Positions 1 through 9,547 of a stretch of DNA of 64,000 bases are shown piece after piece; within the stretch, counting starts at the first letter, position 1, and every line of letters starts with the position of its first letter. The stretch is taken from positions 1 to 64,000 of the forward strand of contig CABYAF010000001.1 of the NCBI GenBank assembly GCA_902516925.1, written 5' to 3'. This DNA is from an uncultured Bacteroidota bacterium. Lineage in GTDB: Bacteria > Bacteroidota > Bacteroidia > Flavobacteriales > Flavobacteriaceae. A model generated the notes under the pieces. That model made no database searches and was not told the origin of the DNA. It saw only the letters and a program-made list of their open reading frames with translations. Made by a program: the position numbers and the translations under genes.

Positions 1-5
1 ATGAA

Positions 6-272
6 TTGATTGTTTTTTTAAATAAATCAAAAAAAATAATCATCAAATCATCAATTTGCCCACACTTTGGGGGAGAAATTATTTACGATAGTAAAAAGGA
101 TGTATTAAAATGCTTGTGGCATAACTGGGAGTTTTCTTCGTCAACTGGTAAATGTATTTCATATCCAATCAAGGGAATTTTAAATCCATATGATTTTGAA
201 GTAGATCCAAATCCACTTAAAAGTTACGAGGCATTTAATCAAGAAAATAAAATATATGCAATCAAAAAATAA
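6..272 (+). CDS. Rieske-type [2Fe-2S] domain protein, probably 5'-truncated by the window edge; possibly the N-terminal part of a Rieske oxygenase
   Basis: C-P-H ... C-L-W-H Rieske cluster motif (CPHFGGEIIYDSKKDVLKCLWHNW). The first listed codon is TTG and the frame stays open to the left edge. Confidence 0.7.
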   Translation: MIVFLNKSKKIIIKSSICPHFGGEIIYDSKKDVLKCLWHNWEFSSSTGKCISYPIKGILNPYDFEVDPNPLKSYEAFNQENKIYAIKK

Positions 273-861
273 TGTTCTAGAAGTAGAGATTTCCAAAGAA
301 GTAAATTGCTCAAGAGAAATTGCTAAATGGAACTATTGGGATCATGAGCATTTAGATGTTGTTCATGGGGGGTACAAATCTGTTGATACTTTATATGATG
401 CAGACAATTTTTGCTTTAATTATACAAGAGTAAAAATACCAGTTATCCCATTTTTATCATCGATGACTCCATTATTTCTAGTTCAACATGACGAATTTAC
501 TCAGTTCACTTATGCAATTCAATTTGGTGTTGTTTCTAGAACTACTATAAAAATTGAAGAAATAAAAAAGGATAAATGTAAGATAACTATGAACTACAAG
601 TTTCATTTAAATGGCTGGAAAAAAATTCTCAGGCCTTTATTAAAATATCTTATACCCATTTGGAATAAAAAGGTTTGGTTAGAAGATCTTCCAGTAAAAT
701 TGAGAAGACAAAAAGTTTTAGAAATGGGGCATAGAGATTTTATTGGACTGCCTAACGATATTTCTGAAAGAGAAGGACATGAAATTAAAAAAACAAAACT
801 TCCGTTAGCTAGACCACGAAACTCCTCTAGAGATCAACATCCATTAAGTAAACATAAATAA
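256..861 (+). CDS. Probable SRPBCC/Rieske-oxygenase catalytic-domain-like protein
   Basis: Contains W-N-Y-W-D-H-E-H-L-D-V-V-H, matching the N-x2-D-x2-H-x4-H mononuclear-iron motif of Rieske oxygenases; overlaps the Rieske ORF by 17 nt in another frame. Confidence 0.5.
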   Translation: MQSKNNVLEVEISKEVNCSREIAKWNYWDHEHLDVVHGGYKSVDTLYDADNFCFNYTRVKIPVIPFLSSMTPLFLVQHDEFTQFTYAIQFGVVSRTTIKIEEIKKDKCKITMNYKFHLNGWKKILRPLLKYLIPIWNKKVWLEDLPVKLRRQKVLEMGHRDFIGLPNDISEREGHEIKKTKLPLARPRNSSRDQHPLSKHK

Positions 862-923
862 GTATTATTAAAAATAATAAAGAAAGTTTAGATAAAGTTT
901 TTAAACAATTTGTATCATATTCA

Positions 924-1262
924 ATGGTCGGACTGCTATCAACTATCTTAGACTTTTTGATTTATAATTTATTAATTTCTTCATTTGGTTTATCTGCATC
1001 AAGCTCTAAAAGAATATCCTTTCTTTCAGGAACAATAAACAGTTTTATATTCAATAAAAGAATTACTTTCAAGTCAAAAAATAATACTGCTTTGGAAGCT
1101 GTAAAATATTTTTCTGTTTGGATAATATCTTTTTTTGTAAATTCAATTACTCATGATATTGTATTAGTCTATTATGAGGGATACATTCCTTTTGTATTTG
1201 CTTCACTTATTTCTATTTGTATTAATTTTTTAGGAGCAAAATTTTGGGTATTCAAAAAATAA
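924..1262 (+). CDS. GtrA-family membrane protein
   Basis: About 112 aa, four hydrophobic segments, GtrA-like pattern (VGLLSTILDFLIYNLL ... NFLGAKFWVFKK). Confidence 0.75.
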   Translation: MVGLLSTILDFLIYNLLISSFGLSASSSKRISFLSGTINSFIFNKRITFKSKNNTALEAVKYFSVWIISFFVNSITHDIVLVYYEGYIPFVFASLISICINFLGAKFWVFKK

Positions 1263-2453
1263 TTAACTCAATATTTTAAGTAACCTATCTACTATAATCT
1301 TCTTCGAGAAATTTTTAACATAATATTTTTTTGAGTTTTTACCAAGTTGAATAAGTTGGTCATTGCTCATATTTTTAATACGAATTATGTTATTGGCAAG
1401 ACCTTTGATGTCATCAGGTTCTGTTGCAAATCCAGCTCCTGATTCATTAATTATTTGATTTGAAACACCACTTATTGAACCAACTATTGGCATACCATAT
1501 GCCATGTAGGATTGTAACTTTGAGGGTATTGTAAGAGAGAAAATTTTTGATTTTTTAAGGGAGATCAGCATAACATCAGAGGAATCAAAATAACTTGGCA
1601 TTAAGTTTTGTTCTTTTCTTCCCAAGAATTTAAAATAATCTTTTACTTCGCTTTTAATGATATTATTTTTAAGATTATTTAAATTTCTACCTGTTCCAAT
1701 TATTATAAAAATAATTTTCTCAGATTTGTTTTTTAAAATTTTACAAACACTGATTAAAACTTCAAGATTTTGAGCCTCACCAATATTACCTGCAAATGTT
1801 ACCGTAAAATAATTATGTTTTTTTATAGGTTGTTTAACTCTCAAATAAACATCATCCGCATAATTAGGTAAATATGTTATTTTTCTCTTATTAATATTTT
1901 TTTTACTGAGGTTTTGAATAAAAAGTTTTGATTGAACTAAAATATGATCAACATTATTATAAATATACTTTGTTAGAGAATTTAAAATTTTTATTAAAAT
2001 TCTGTTGTTGATATTTCCAGCCTCTGACACAGACTCTGGCCAAAGGTCTTGCACCCACAAAAAACTTTTAGAATTAAATTTAATTGATGCAAAAATTCCA
2101 ACTAATCCAACAGTTATTGGTGATGGCGCATAGATAAATATTCTATCAAACTTACCACTTACAAAAAGAACTTTTATGATTCCAAAAAAAACAAACGATA
2201 AATAATTAATTGATATAAAAAACTTGTTACTATTAAATCTTGGAAAGATTCTGGCTCTGTGTACAATTACACCATCAATTAACTCTTTATTTCTGTTAAA
2301 AAAATTATAACCCTCGAAAAATCTACCTGATGGATAATTAGGTATTGCTGTTAGTACCTCAACTTCATTACCTCTTTGTTTAAAGGTTTTTACTAAATCA
2401 TTAATAATAAAATTTTCTGGTTTATAATATTGTGTGACAACAAGAATTTTCAA
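1263..2453 (-). CDS. Glycosyltransferase family 4 (WbuB-like)
   Basis: N-terminal MKILVVTQYYKPENFIINDLVKTFKQRGNEVEVLTAIPNYPSG and C-terminal IPSKLQSYMAYGMPIVGSISG, typical of WbuB-like GT4. Confidence 0.85.
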   Translation of the reverse strand: MKILVVTQYYKPENFIINDLVKTFKQRGNEVEVLTAIPNYPSGRFFEGYNFFNRNKELIDGVIVHRARIFPRFNSNKFFISINYLSFVFFGIIKVLFVSGKFDRIFIYAPSPITVGLVGIFASIKFNSKSFLWVQDLWPESVSEAGNINNRILIKILNSLTKYIYNNVDHILVQSKLFIQNLSKKNINKRKITYLPNYADDVYLRVKQPIKKHNYFTVTFAGNIGEAQNLEVLISVCKILKNKSEKIIFIIIGTGRNLNNLKNNIIKSEVKDYFKFLGRKEQNLMPSYFDSSDVMLISLKKSKIFSLTIPSKLQSYMAYGMPIVGSISGVSNQIINESGAGFATEPDDIKGLANNIIRIKNMSNDQLIQLGKNSKKYYVKNFSKKIIVDRLLKILS

Positions 2454-3304
2454 TTTGAATAATTATTTGATTTGTAATAACAAGCCAGCTCATTGATCAT
2501 ATCAGGATAATTTTTTATTAAAAACTTAAAATCTCTTCTATTAGAAACTAATGATTTATTAGAAATTTCTCCATCAACCTTTTTGATTGTTATGTTTAAT
2601 TTAAATTGATTATTTATTAAGGATAATAAATCATATTTAGTGATAGGGGGATTAGATATGTGTATTAAGCCTTTGATGTCATTTTCAATAAGATAGAGGA
2701 TCACTTTAGAAAGCTCCAAAGTTGTTAAACCAGACCAAATAGACTTGTCGTATCCATCTACAGAACCTTCCTTATTGCTGATAAACCAGTTAAATAATCC
2801 CGAGCCGTCTTTTTTCAGTTCCGGACCAATTATTGATGTTCTAATAGTTAAATGTTTATTGGTTACAATCTCTCCTATATCTTTTGTTTTTCCATATATA
2901 TCAGTTGGTGTCTTCTTAGAATTTTCATCGTAATCTCCAATAGACCCATCAAAAACACAATCAGTACTTAAATGAATTATTTTTGATTTGATATTATCTG
3001 CAATTTTCACAAGCTTATGAGGAAAACATGAATTTATAAGTATTGCATTAAGTGGATTTGATTTTGACTGATTTACAAGAATTCCTGCAGCATTAATAAT
3101 TATATCTGGTGAAATATTATAAATTAATTTTTCAAGATTTTTGGTTTCCAATATATCACAGATTATAGTATCACTGTTTACCTTGATTTTTTTTGCAAGA
3201 TTGAAAATTTCAAAATCTGAATTTTTAGAGAGGAAATCTACCAATACATGCCCCATCATTCCAGAGCTACCTATTACTAGAATTTTTTTTTTTATTTTTT
3301 CCAT
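2450..3304 (-). CDS. RmlD-like SDR sugar-nucleotide reductase
   Basis: Rossmann motif GSSGMMGHVL, STDCVFDGSIGDYDE...YGKTKDIGE (YxxxK), RmlD-like length. Confidence 0.8.
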   Translation of the reverse strand: MEKIKKKILVIGSSGMMGHVLVDFLSKNSDFEIFNLAKKIKVNSDTIICDILETKNLEKLIYNISPDIIINAAGILVNQSKSNPLNAILINSCFPHKLVKIADNIKSKIIHLSTDCVFDGSIGDYDENSKKTPTDIYGKTKDIGEIVTNKHLTIRTSIIGPELKKDGSGLFNWFISNKEGSVDGYDKSIWSGLTTLELSKVILYLIENDIKGLIHISNPPITKYDLLSLINNQFKLNITIKKVDGEISNKSLVSNRRDFKFLIKNYPDMINELACYYKSNNYSN

Positions 3305-4401
3305 ACTTCTTTATTTACAATCGAAGTATAACTTTGGATTATCTTAATTACTTTATCTGAACAATTAATTAAATCGTAGTCCTCTGGCTCAGTGTGGAAA
3401 TCTAAATTTAAAACTAAATCAATTGAGTTTAATATATTGTTATTATCAAGAGAGCCTATTACAAATGAACCTGAATCAACTGCCTCAGGTCTTTCTGTTG
3501 AAGTTCTTATACTAACTGAAGGAAATTTTAGTATTGAACTTTCTTCAGCCAGAGTTCCACTATCAGATAATGTTATAAATGATTTTTTTTGGAGTAATAT
3601 ATAATCAAAAAATCCTAGAGGTTTAATAAATTTAATTTTAGAATTAATTTTATTTGTCAAGTTTTCTATTTTTTTTCTAGTGCGTGGATGTGTTGAGAAA
3701 ATTATCCTCTTACTATATTTTGTTTGAACTTCATTTAAAGCATCCATAATGCTTTCAAAATTTTTTTTATTATCAACGTTCTCTTCTCTATGAATACTAA
3801 CAACTATATAATCTTTTTCACTGAGTTTAAGCTTTCTTAAAATTTTACTGTTATTAATATCTTTTTCATAAAAATTTAATATCTCTTTCATTGGAGAACC
3901 TGACTTAAAGATAAAGTCTTTTCTTATTCCCTCAGATAATAAATACTTTTTTGCATTTTCAGTGTAAGGAATGTTTATATCTGAAATATGATCTACGATT
4001 TTTCTATTTATTTCTTCTGGCACATTTTGATCAAAGCACCTGTTACCAGCTTCCATATGAAAAATTGGGATTTTTAATCTTTTGGCAGAAATAGATGAAA
4101 GGCAACTATTCGTGTCTCCAAGAATTAGTAGAGCATCCGGATTTATTTTTTTTAAAATAGAATAACTTTTAGAAATAATCTTTCCAATAGAATTTCCAAG
4201 ATTAGATGATTTTGTATCAAGAAAATAGTCAGGCTTTCTAATCTTTAAATCGTCAAAGAAAATTTGATTAAGCTCAAAGTCATAATTTTGACCTGTATGA
4301 ATCATAATATGGTCAAAGAATTTATCACATTTTAAAATAACCTGAGATAATTTAATTACTTCAGGTCTTGTTCCTAAAATAGTTACTAATTTTGTCTTCA
4401 T
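3292..4401 (-). CDS. wecB: UDP-N-acetylglucosamine 2-epimerase (non-hydrolysing)
   Basis: GTRPEVIKLSQVI, HTGQNYD, HMEAGNRCFDQNVPEEINRKIVDHISD, SDSGTLAEESS motifs. Confidence 0.9.
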   Translation of the reverse strand: MKTKLVTILGTRPEVIKLSQVILKCDKFFDHIMIHTGQNYDFELNQIFFDDLKIRKPDYFLDTKSSNLGNSIGKIISKSYSILKKINPDALLILGDTNSCLSSISAKRLKIPIFHMEAGNRCFDQNVPEEINRKIVDHISDINIPYTENAKKYLLSEGIRKDFIFKSGSPMKEILNFYEKDINNSKILRKLKLSEKDYIVVSIHREENVDNKKNFESIMDALNEVQTKYSKRIIFSTHPRTRKKIENLTNKINSKIKFIKPLGFFDYILLQKKSFITLSDSGTLAEESSILKFPSVSIRTSTERPEAVDSGSFVIGSLDNNNILNSIDLVLNLDFHTEPEDYDLINCSDKVIKIIQSYTSIVNKEVWKK

Positions 4402-4433
4402 CTATTTGTAGTCAAATATAAGATTTTAAATAT

Positions 4434-5585
4434 TTATTCGTTGATGCAAGCCTTATATACATTATCATATTCCAAAATATTTTTTTCAATTGATAAATCT
4501 TGCTTTATTCTATCAGCACCTGCTTTAGTTTTATCTATGGCTTCATCTTGATTTTGTAAAACATATTCAATTGCTTTTGATAAATGTTCATCATCATTAA
4601 ACTTTACTACATACCCAGCATTAAGTCTCTTGACATCTAATCCTGCACCTGAATTATCAGATACAATTATTGGCACATGACAAAGTACTGCCTCAAAAGG
4701 AGCGCCTGCACCTTGCTCATATCTTGATGTTTGGACTACAACACTAGAATCAATTATGCATGATAGCTTTTGATCCCCTGATAGATAGCCTGTAAATAAT
4801 ACTTTATTCTGAATATTTAAATTTTTTATTAATGCTTGAATATTTGCTTTATAACCATCGTCACCTCCCATTATTACTAAATGTACATCATTTCTTCTTT
4901 TTTGAATTATATTGAATGACTCAACTAAAAAATCTATACCTTTTATATAGTGTATTCTTCCGAAGAAAAGTATTATATGTTTTTTATTCAAATTATATTT
5001 ACTTTTAAATAATCCTTTTTTTGGTAGATTTTCATAATCTTTAATTGGAAAAGGGGGTCTTATTATTGCTATCTTATCATCGTCTACCCCAAAATCTATA
5101 TACTCTTTATAACTCAGTTCATTCTCTGCTATAAAAGCTTTTGATTTTTTAAGAATATAATTTCCTATTAACAGATCATATAGATATTTTTTTAAAAACT
5201 TTATTTTAAAATGCCTTGGTAAAGATCCATGGGCATCTACTAAATATGGTATTTTTAATTTGTCTGCATAGAGACAAACTATTACATTTTGAATACTTCT
5301 AAATAGATGAAGATGAATTATATCATAATTACCTAAATTATTTCTACAGAATTTTATTAAGTAAGGAGATAAATGGATGCCAAAAAAATTGAAATAGCTT
5401 TCTTGTACAATAACATTATATAGATTACTATTGTTAAGGTTATCATCGTCAAACATGAAATTAGTAGTTAGGACCGATACATCATGCCCATTCTTTGATT
5501 GAGCACTTGCAATTTGATCAATAAGCCAAGTAGTTCCTCCACCTCCCTCTATTGAGAAAAAAGGAAATACATGAAGAATTCTCAT
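4434..5585 (-). CDS. Glycosyltransferase family 4
   Basis: LFFGRIHYIKGIDFLVESF, SRYEQGAGAPFEAVLCHVPIIVSDNSG (GT-B/GT4 motifs). Confidence 0.88.
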   Translation of the reverse strand: MRILHVFPFFSIEGGGGTTWLIDQIASAQSKNGHDVSVLTTNFMFDDDNLNNSNLYNVIVQESYFNFFGIHLSPYLIKFCRNNLGNYDIIHLHLFRSIQNVIVCLYADKLKIPYLVDAHGSLPRHFKIKFLKKYLYDLLIGNYILKKSKAFIAENELSYKEYIDFGVDDDKIAIIRPPFPIKDYENLPKKGLFKSKYNLNKKHIILFFGRIHYIKGIDFLVESFNIIQKRRNDVHLVIMGGDDGYKANIQALIKNLNIQNKVLFTGYLSGDQKLSCIIDSSVVVQTSRYEQGAGAPFEAVLCHVPIIVSDNSGAGLDVKRLNAGYVVKFNDDEHLSKAIEYVLQNQDEAIDKTKAGADRIKQDLSIEKNILEYDNVYKACINE

Positions 5586-6388
5586 GCTATTATTTTATTT
5601 ACTTTAGATACTAATTTTAGTTTATTTTCATCTAAAAGACTAAAGTCTGAGTTACAATATATTTTATACAAATCTTTAATTTTATTTATCTCTAATTTAA
5701 GATTTAACTTATTTTTTATATCAGACAAGGATTTAGATTTATCATGAAACGATCTTGAAAGAATAACAAATTGGGAGCCAACACGAACATGTTCTGACAA
5801 AATAAGTTTTGAGTCAAGAATTCCAGTATCTATCCTTGAAATACCTCCAAATCCAAATTTAATTTTATTTTTTTTAAACTTTTTTGAAAAATAATCAACA
5901 ATACCTCCACTTAGCACCTCAAATAAAAAGTCCATTTTTAATTCTAATGACAAGTCATTTAAACCAATATATGCAAGATCAATCCCCTTACAGCTTAAAA
6001 TATCATCTACATTACATAATGACCCTATGGTTTCAAATAAAAGAACAGATCTTGACCTTCCATTGATACATTTTAAAAAAAATTTAACTTCATCCACTTT
6101 TTTAAACATGGGTAACATTATGTAGTCAGGCCTATATTTAAGTATACTATCAATTTCTTTTTTTGAATTTTTATTTATTGGATTAATACGAACTAACATT
6201 CTACTATCTTTTAAGCACTCTCTAATTCCTTTTAAATCTGATAATTTATGATCAGATATGAAAGTATCGACATTATTCTGTCTTTCTTTTTTGCCTATGG
6301 TTTCAAGATCAATCATTATGATTTTAACACCTGAAGATTGAGCATGTTTTGCAATTTCGACTTTATTAGTAATGAGTATTGTATTCAT
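5582..6388 (-). CDS. HpcH/HpaI aldolase/citrate-lyase-family protein
   Basis: MLVRINPINK, YIMLPMFKKVDEV, VLLFETIGSLCNVDDIL, DLAYIGLNDLS. Start refined from 6412 to the ATG at 6388, which gives a TAATG junction with the upstream gene. Confidence 0.8.
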   Translation of the reverse strand: MNTILITNKVEIAKHAQSSGVKIIMIDLETIGKKERQNNVDTFISDHKLSDLKGIRECLKDSRMLVRINPINKNSKKEIDSILKYRPDYIMLPMFKKVDEVKFFLKCINGRSRSVLLFETIGSLCNVDDILSCKGIDLAYIGLNDLSLELKMDFLFEVLSGGIVDYFSKKFKKNKIKFGFGGISRIDTGILDSKLILSEHVRVGSQFVILSRSFHDKSKSLSDIKNKLNLKLEINKIKDLYKIYCNSDFSLLDENKLKLVSKVNKIIA

Positions 6389-7296
6389 TAAACATAAATT
6401 GGTGTTAGCCATTTATAATATTCTTTATAACTACCTCTAACAAGTGATAAATATGAGTCTCTTATTTTATTTGTAATTTTATAAGAGTTATATTCCGCAT
6501 TATTAATTTTTGAAACTGGAAAAACTTCTATACTGGTTCCACATAAAAAAACCTCATCAGCATTTAGAATTTCATCTTTTTGTATTTCTCTAACATCAAC
6601 TTCAAGATTATTAATTTTTTTCGCTATTTCTATAATTGTTTTCCTAGTGATACTGTCAAGTATTGAGCTATTTAGTGGAGGAGTAACCAGATTGTTTTCT
6701 TTAACCATAAAAATACATGAGCCTGTTGACTCTGATATTGTTCCATTATTATTTAAAAGAAGTGCAGTATCAAAGCCTTTTTTAATAGCATCTAAATGAG
6801 CATATCTACTATTTATATAATTTGCTCCAGCCTTAATTTTTGGAGGCATGGAATTGATATTAATTCTCTCCCAGTTTGATAGATTTAGAGCAATTGTTGA
6901 TTTATTTTCAAATGCTCTAGCATATTGTCTTGGAAGCACTACAACTTCACAATCGTATTTTTGAGTCCAGCTCCCTTTCTGATCTACATATGCAATTACT
7001 CTGACAATAGAGTCTTTTTTAAATTGATTTTTTCTAATAGTCTCAATAATTTTTTCTTTAAGATCATCTTTTTTCATTTTTATTTTAAGATCAATAGAAG
7101 TTGACGAATTATAAAGCCTAGTAATATGATCATCTAATCTAAAAAAAAAGAGCTGTGAGTTATCAAGTGATGAATAGCACCTTATTCCCTCAAAAACATT
7201 CAATCCAAATTGACTGGATGGTGAAAAAATATTAATACAAGCCTCGTCCTCTTTTATAAATTTACCTTTTGTCCAGACTATATTATTAGAATTCAT
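6388..7296 (-). CDS. Fold-type IV PLP aminotransferase (branched-chain/D-amino acid aminotransferase-like)
   Basis: FGLNVFEGIRCY, KAGANYINSRYAHLDAIKKGFDTALLLNNNGTISESTGSCIFMVKENNLVTPPLNSSILDSITRKT. Confidence 0.85.
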   Translation of the reverse strand: MNSNNIVWTKGKFIKEDEACINIFSPSSQFGLNVFEGIRCYSSLDNSQLFFFRLDDHITRLYNSSTSIDLKIKMKKDDLKEKIIETIRKNQFKKDSIVRVIAYVDQKGSWTQKYDCEVVVLPRQYARAFENKSTIALNLSNWERININSMPPKIKAGANYINSRYAHLDAIKKGFDTALLLNNNGTISESTGSCIFMVKENNLVTPPLNSSILDSITRKTIIEIAKKINNLEVDVREIQKDEILNADEVFLCGTSIEVFPVSKINNAEYNSYKITNKIRDSYLSLVRGSYKEYYKWLTPIYV

Positions 7297-7301
7297 TTTT
7301 T

Positions 7302-8531
7302 CTATAGTTTATACGTCTTGAAAATGTGTTTAGTTTCTTCTTTAATTTTTAATATTTCAATGGTATTATCTTGTTTTAATTCAATAACAGGAGAATTTGT
7401 ATGAATAAAAGGAGGTTTTAAGACAATTGAATATGAGCCAACATTTTCAAAAAAAATATAATCTCCTTCTTTGATTATACCTACATATTCATTAGATAAA
7501 TAGTCTGATTCAATACAGGTATATCCAGCAATTAAATACTTGTTTGTATTTTTTGACACATTGGTTTTAGATATTATCTTAAATGGAAGATTAATGCTTT
7601 CACTTTGTGGTGTAATATTGAATTTACTTCCTGATATTGTTGCAATTTTATATTTATTGATTTGTTTTATACTTATGACTTCAGCAACAAAAAACATTGT
7701 GTCAGCAACAATTGCACTTCCTGGCTCAATTATTAATTCAGGTCGTTGATATTCATCCAGTGATGAAAATGCTGAGTTTATTTTTGACGCTACTGTTTCA
7801 GCATAGTCCTTAAATGATGGAACATCTGAACCAAATTGTTTTTTTAATTCATCACTCATATTACTAAAGAATCCTCCTCCGATATCGATAAACTCAATGT
7901 CATTATTAAAATATTTTTGAGAAATTTCAAGCATTTTATCAACTCTTTCTTGAAATGAAATCAAATCTCTATTTGGGAAATGACAATGTATTCCTGAAAT
8001 TTTAAGATTATCTATTTTATCAACTTTTTTTATAAACGAAGTCAAATCACCATTTTCAACACTAATACCGAATCTAGAAATTTTTAAATTTGAGATTTCA
8101 AAATTACACCTAACACCAATTTTAAATTTTTGATCTTTATATTTTTTAATTATTTGAATTATAACATCTAACTCAGAAAGTGAATCAACGTGGATTCTTG
8201 AACCACTTAATAGGGAGTCTTTAATATCATTATACTGTTTATAAGGTCCATTAAATATAATCTTAGATGGGTTAACACCTAAGTTTAATGCAAGTTCTCG
8301 TTCCATTTGAGAAACAACTTCAGCATAACCACCAAGATTATTAACAATTGAACATAATTTTGGAATGTAATTTGTCTTGTAGGAATACCCTACAGAAGTT
8401 TTTGGGTAAATATTTGTAAATGAATTTAATAGTTTGTTATAGTTTTTTATAAACTTCTCTGAATCCAATATGTAAAACGAGTCCCCATATTCTTGTGATA
8501 TCATTTTTATTTTTTCAAAGTTTAAATTCAT
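7302..8531 (-). CDS. Group IV PLP-dependent decarboxylase (diaminopimelate/ornithine decarboxylase-like)
   Basis: YSYKTN catalytic Lys region, ISGIHCHF, FIDIGGGF, IIEPGSAIVAD, AGYTCIESDYL (catalytic Cys region). Confidence 0.85.
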   Translation of the reverse strand: MNLNFEKIKMISQEYGDSFYILDSEKFIKNYNKLLNSFTNIYPKTSVGYSYKTNYIPKLCSIVNNLGGYAEVVSQMERELALNLGVNPSKIIFNGPYKQYNDIKDSLLSGSRIHVDSLSELDVIIQIIKKYKDQKFKIGVRCNFEISNLKISRFGISVENGDLTSFIKKVDKIDNLKISGIHCHFPNRDLISFQERVDKMLEISQKYFNNDIEFIDIGGGFFSNMSDELKKQFGSDVPSFKDYAETVASKINSAFSSLDEYQRPELIIEPGSAIVADTMFFVAEVISIKQINKYKIATISGSKFNITPQSESINLPFKIISKTNVSKNTNKYLIAGYTCIESDYLSNEYVGIIKEGDYIFFENVGSYSIVLKPPFIHTNSPVIELKQDNTIEILKIKEETKHIFKTYKL

Positions 8532-8540
8532 GACATTAAA

Positions 8541-9530
8541 TTAAGTATAATTAAATTTAAACTTCCATTCTTTATATAATTGGCCATAAAAGTTATAACC
8601 AAAAAATTTTTCAAATATTATAATATAAGAATATTTAGAAATTAAAACTGAGATAAAAACTCCAACTATTTCAATAGGTCTTAGACATTTTGAATGTAAT
8701 AAAAATCTAATCTGATCCATTTTTCTAGATTTCAAATTTTCTTTTTTAGATATTAGATATTCCTCTATCCATTTAAAAAAAATATTATAATCTTTTGACG
8801 AGGAATTTAACGGATCATAGTCTAGATTCTCTCTTGCAAGATAGCTCAAAACAGAAATATAAAGATAGACATCAAATTCATTAAAAGTAATTGATAAATT
8901 ATGCTTCCTAATATGAACATAAGCTTGATCTCCAGTTGATGAGAAGCTTGTTACTTTCATCATCCTAAGCCATAAGTCAATATCTTGTGATTTCTTAAAT
9001 TTTTCCCTATATCCATTTAACATTTCGAAAATTGATTTTCTAAACATTACAGATGAATGAGCAATATTATTAACTCCTTTTGATAAATTATATTTTATTT
9101 TCTCGAATTTACTAATTGCAATGACTTTCTTTATTTTTTCACCAACTTTATCGATTTCAAAATAACTTGTATATGATAAGCCTATTTCGTTATTTGATTC
9201 AAGTATTTCGTACTGTTTTTTTAATCTATCAGGAAGGGAAATATCATCAGCATCAATTCTTGCTATATACTTTCCTGATGATAATGATATAGCTTTATTA
9301 AGTGACTTTGTTAATCCTAAGTTCTGTTGATTATAAAGTTTGATTCGTTTGTCTTGATAAGCAAAAGATTGGATAATAAACTCACTTCTGTCATTACTTC
9401 CATCATTAATTATTATGAATTCAAAATTTGTAAAGGTCTGACTCAAAATACTAGAGATACAATCCTTTAACCACTTTTCAGAGTTATATACTGACATTAC
9501 AACTGATATTTCAACTTTTGATTCCATCAA
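8541..9530 (-). CDS. Glycosyltransferase family 2
   Basis: ISVVMSVYNSEKWLKDCISSILSQTFTNFEFIIINDGSND; ARIDADDISLPDRL. Confidence 0.92.
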   Translation of the reverse strand: MMESKVEISVVMSVYNSEKWLKDCISSILSQTFTNFEFIIINDGSNDRSEFIIQSFAYQDKRIKLYNQQNLGLTKSLNKAISLSSGKYIARIDADDISLPDRLKKQYEILESNNEIGLSYTSYFEIDKVGEKIKKVIAISKFEKIKYNLSKGVNNIAHSSVMFRKSIFEMLNGYREKFKKSQDIDLWLRMMKVTSFSSTGDQAYVHIRKHNLSITFNEFDVYLYISVLSYLARENLDYDPLNSSSKDYNIFFKWIEEYLISKKENLKSRKMDQIRFLLHSKCLRPIEIVGVFISVLISKYSYIIIFEKFFGYNFYGQLYKEWKFKFNYT

Positions 9531-9547
9531 ATTAATGGTATGGTTTC

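Noticed and set aside
2745-3604. Plus-strand ORFs antisense to the RmlD-like and WecB genes (2745, 3141, 3392)
   Set aside because: Spurious antisense frames in AT-rich coding DNA.
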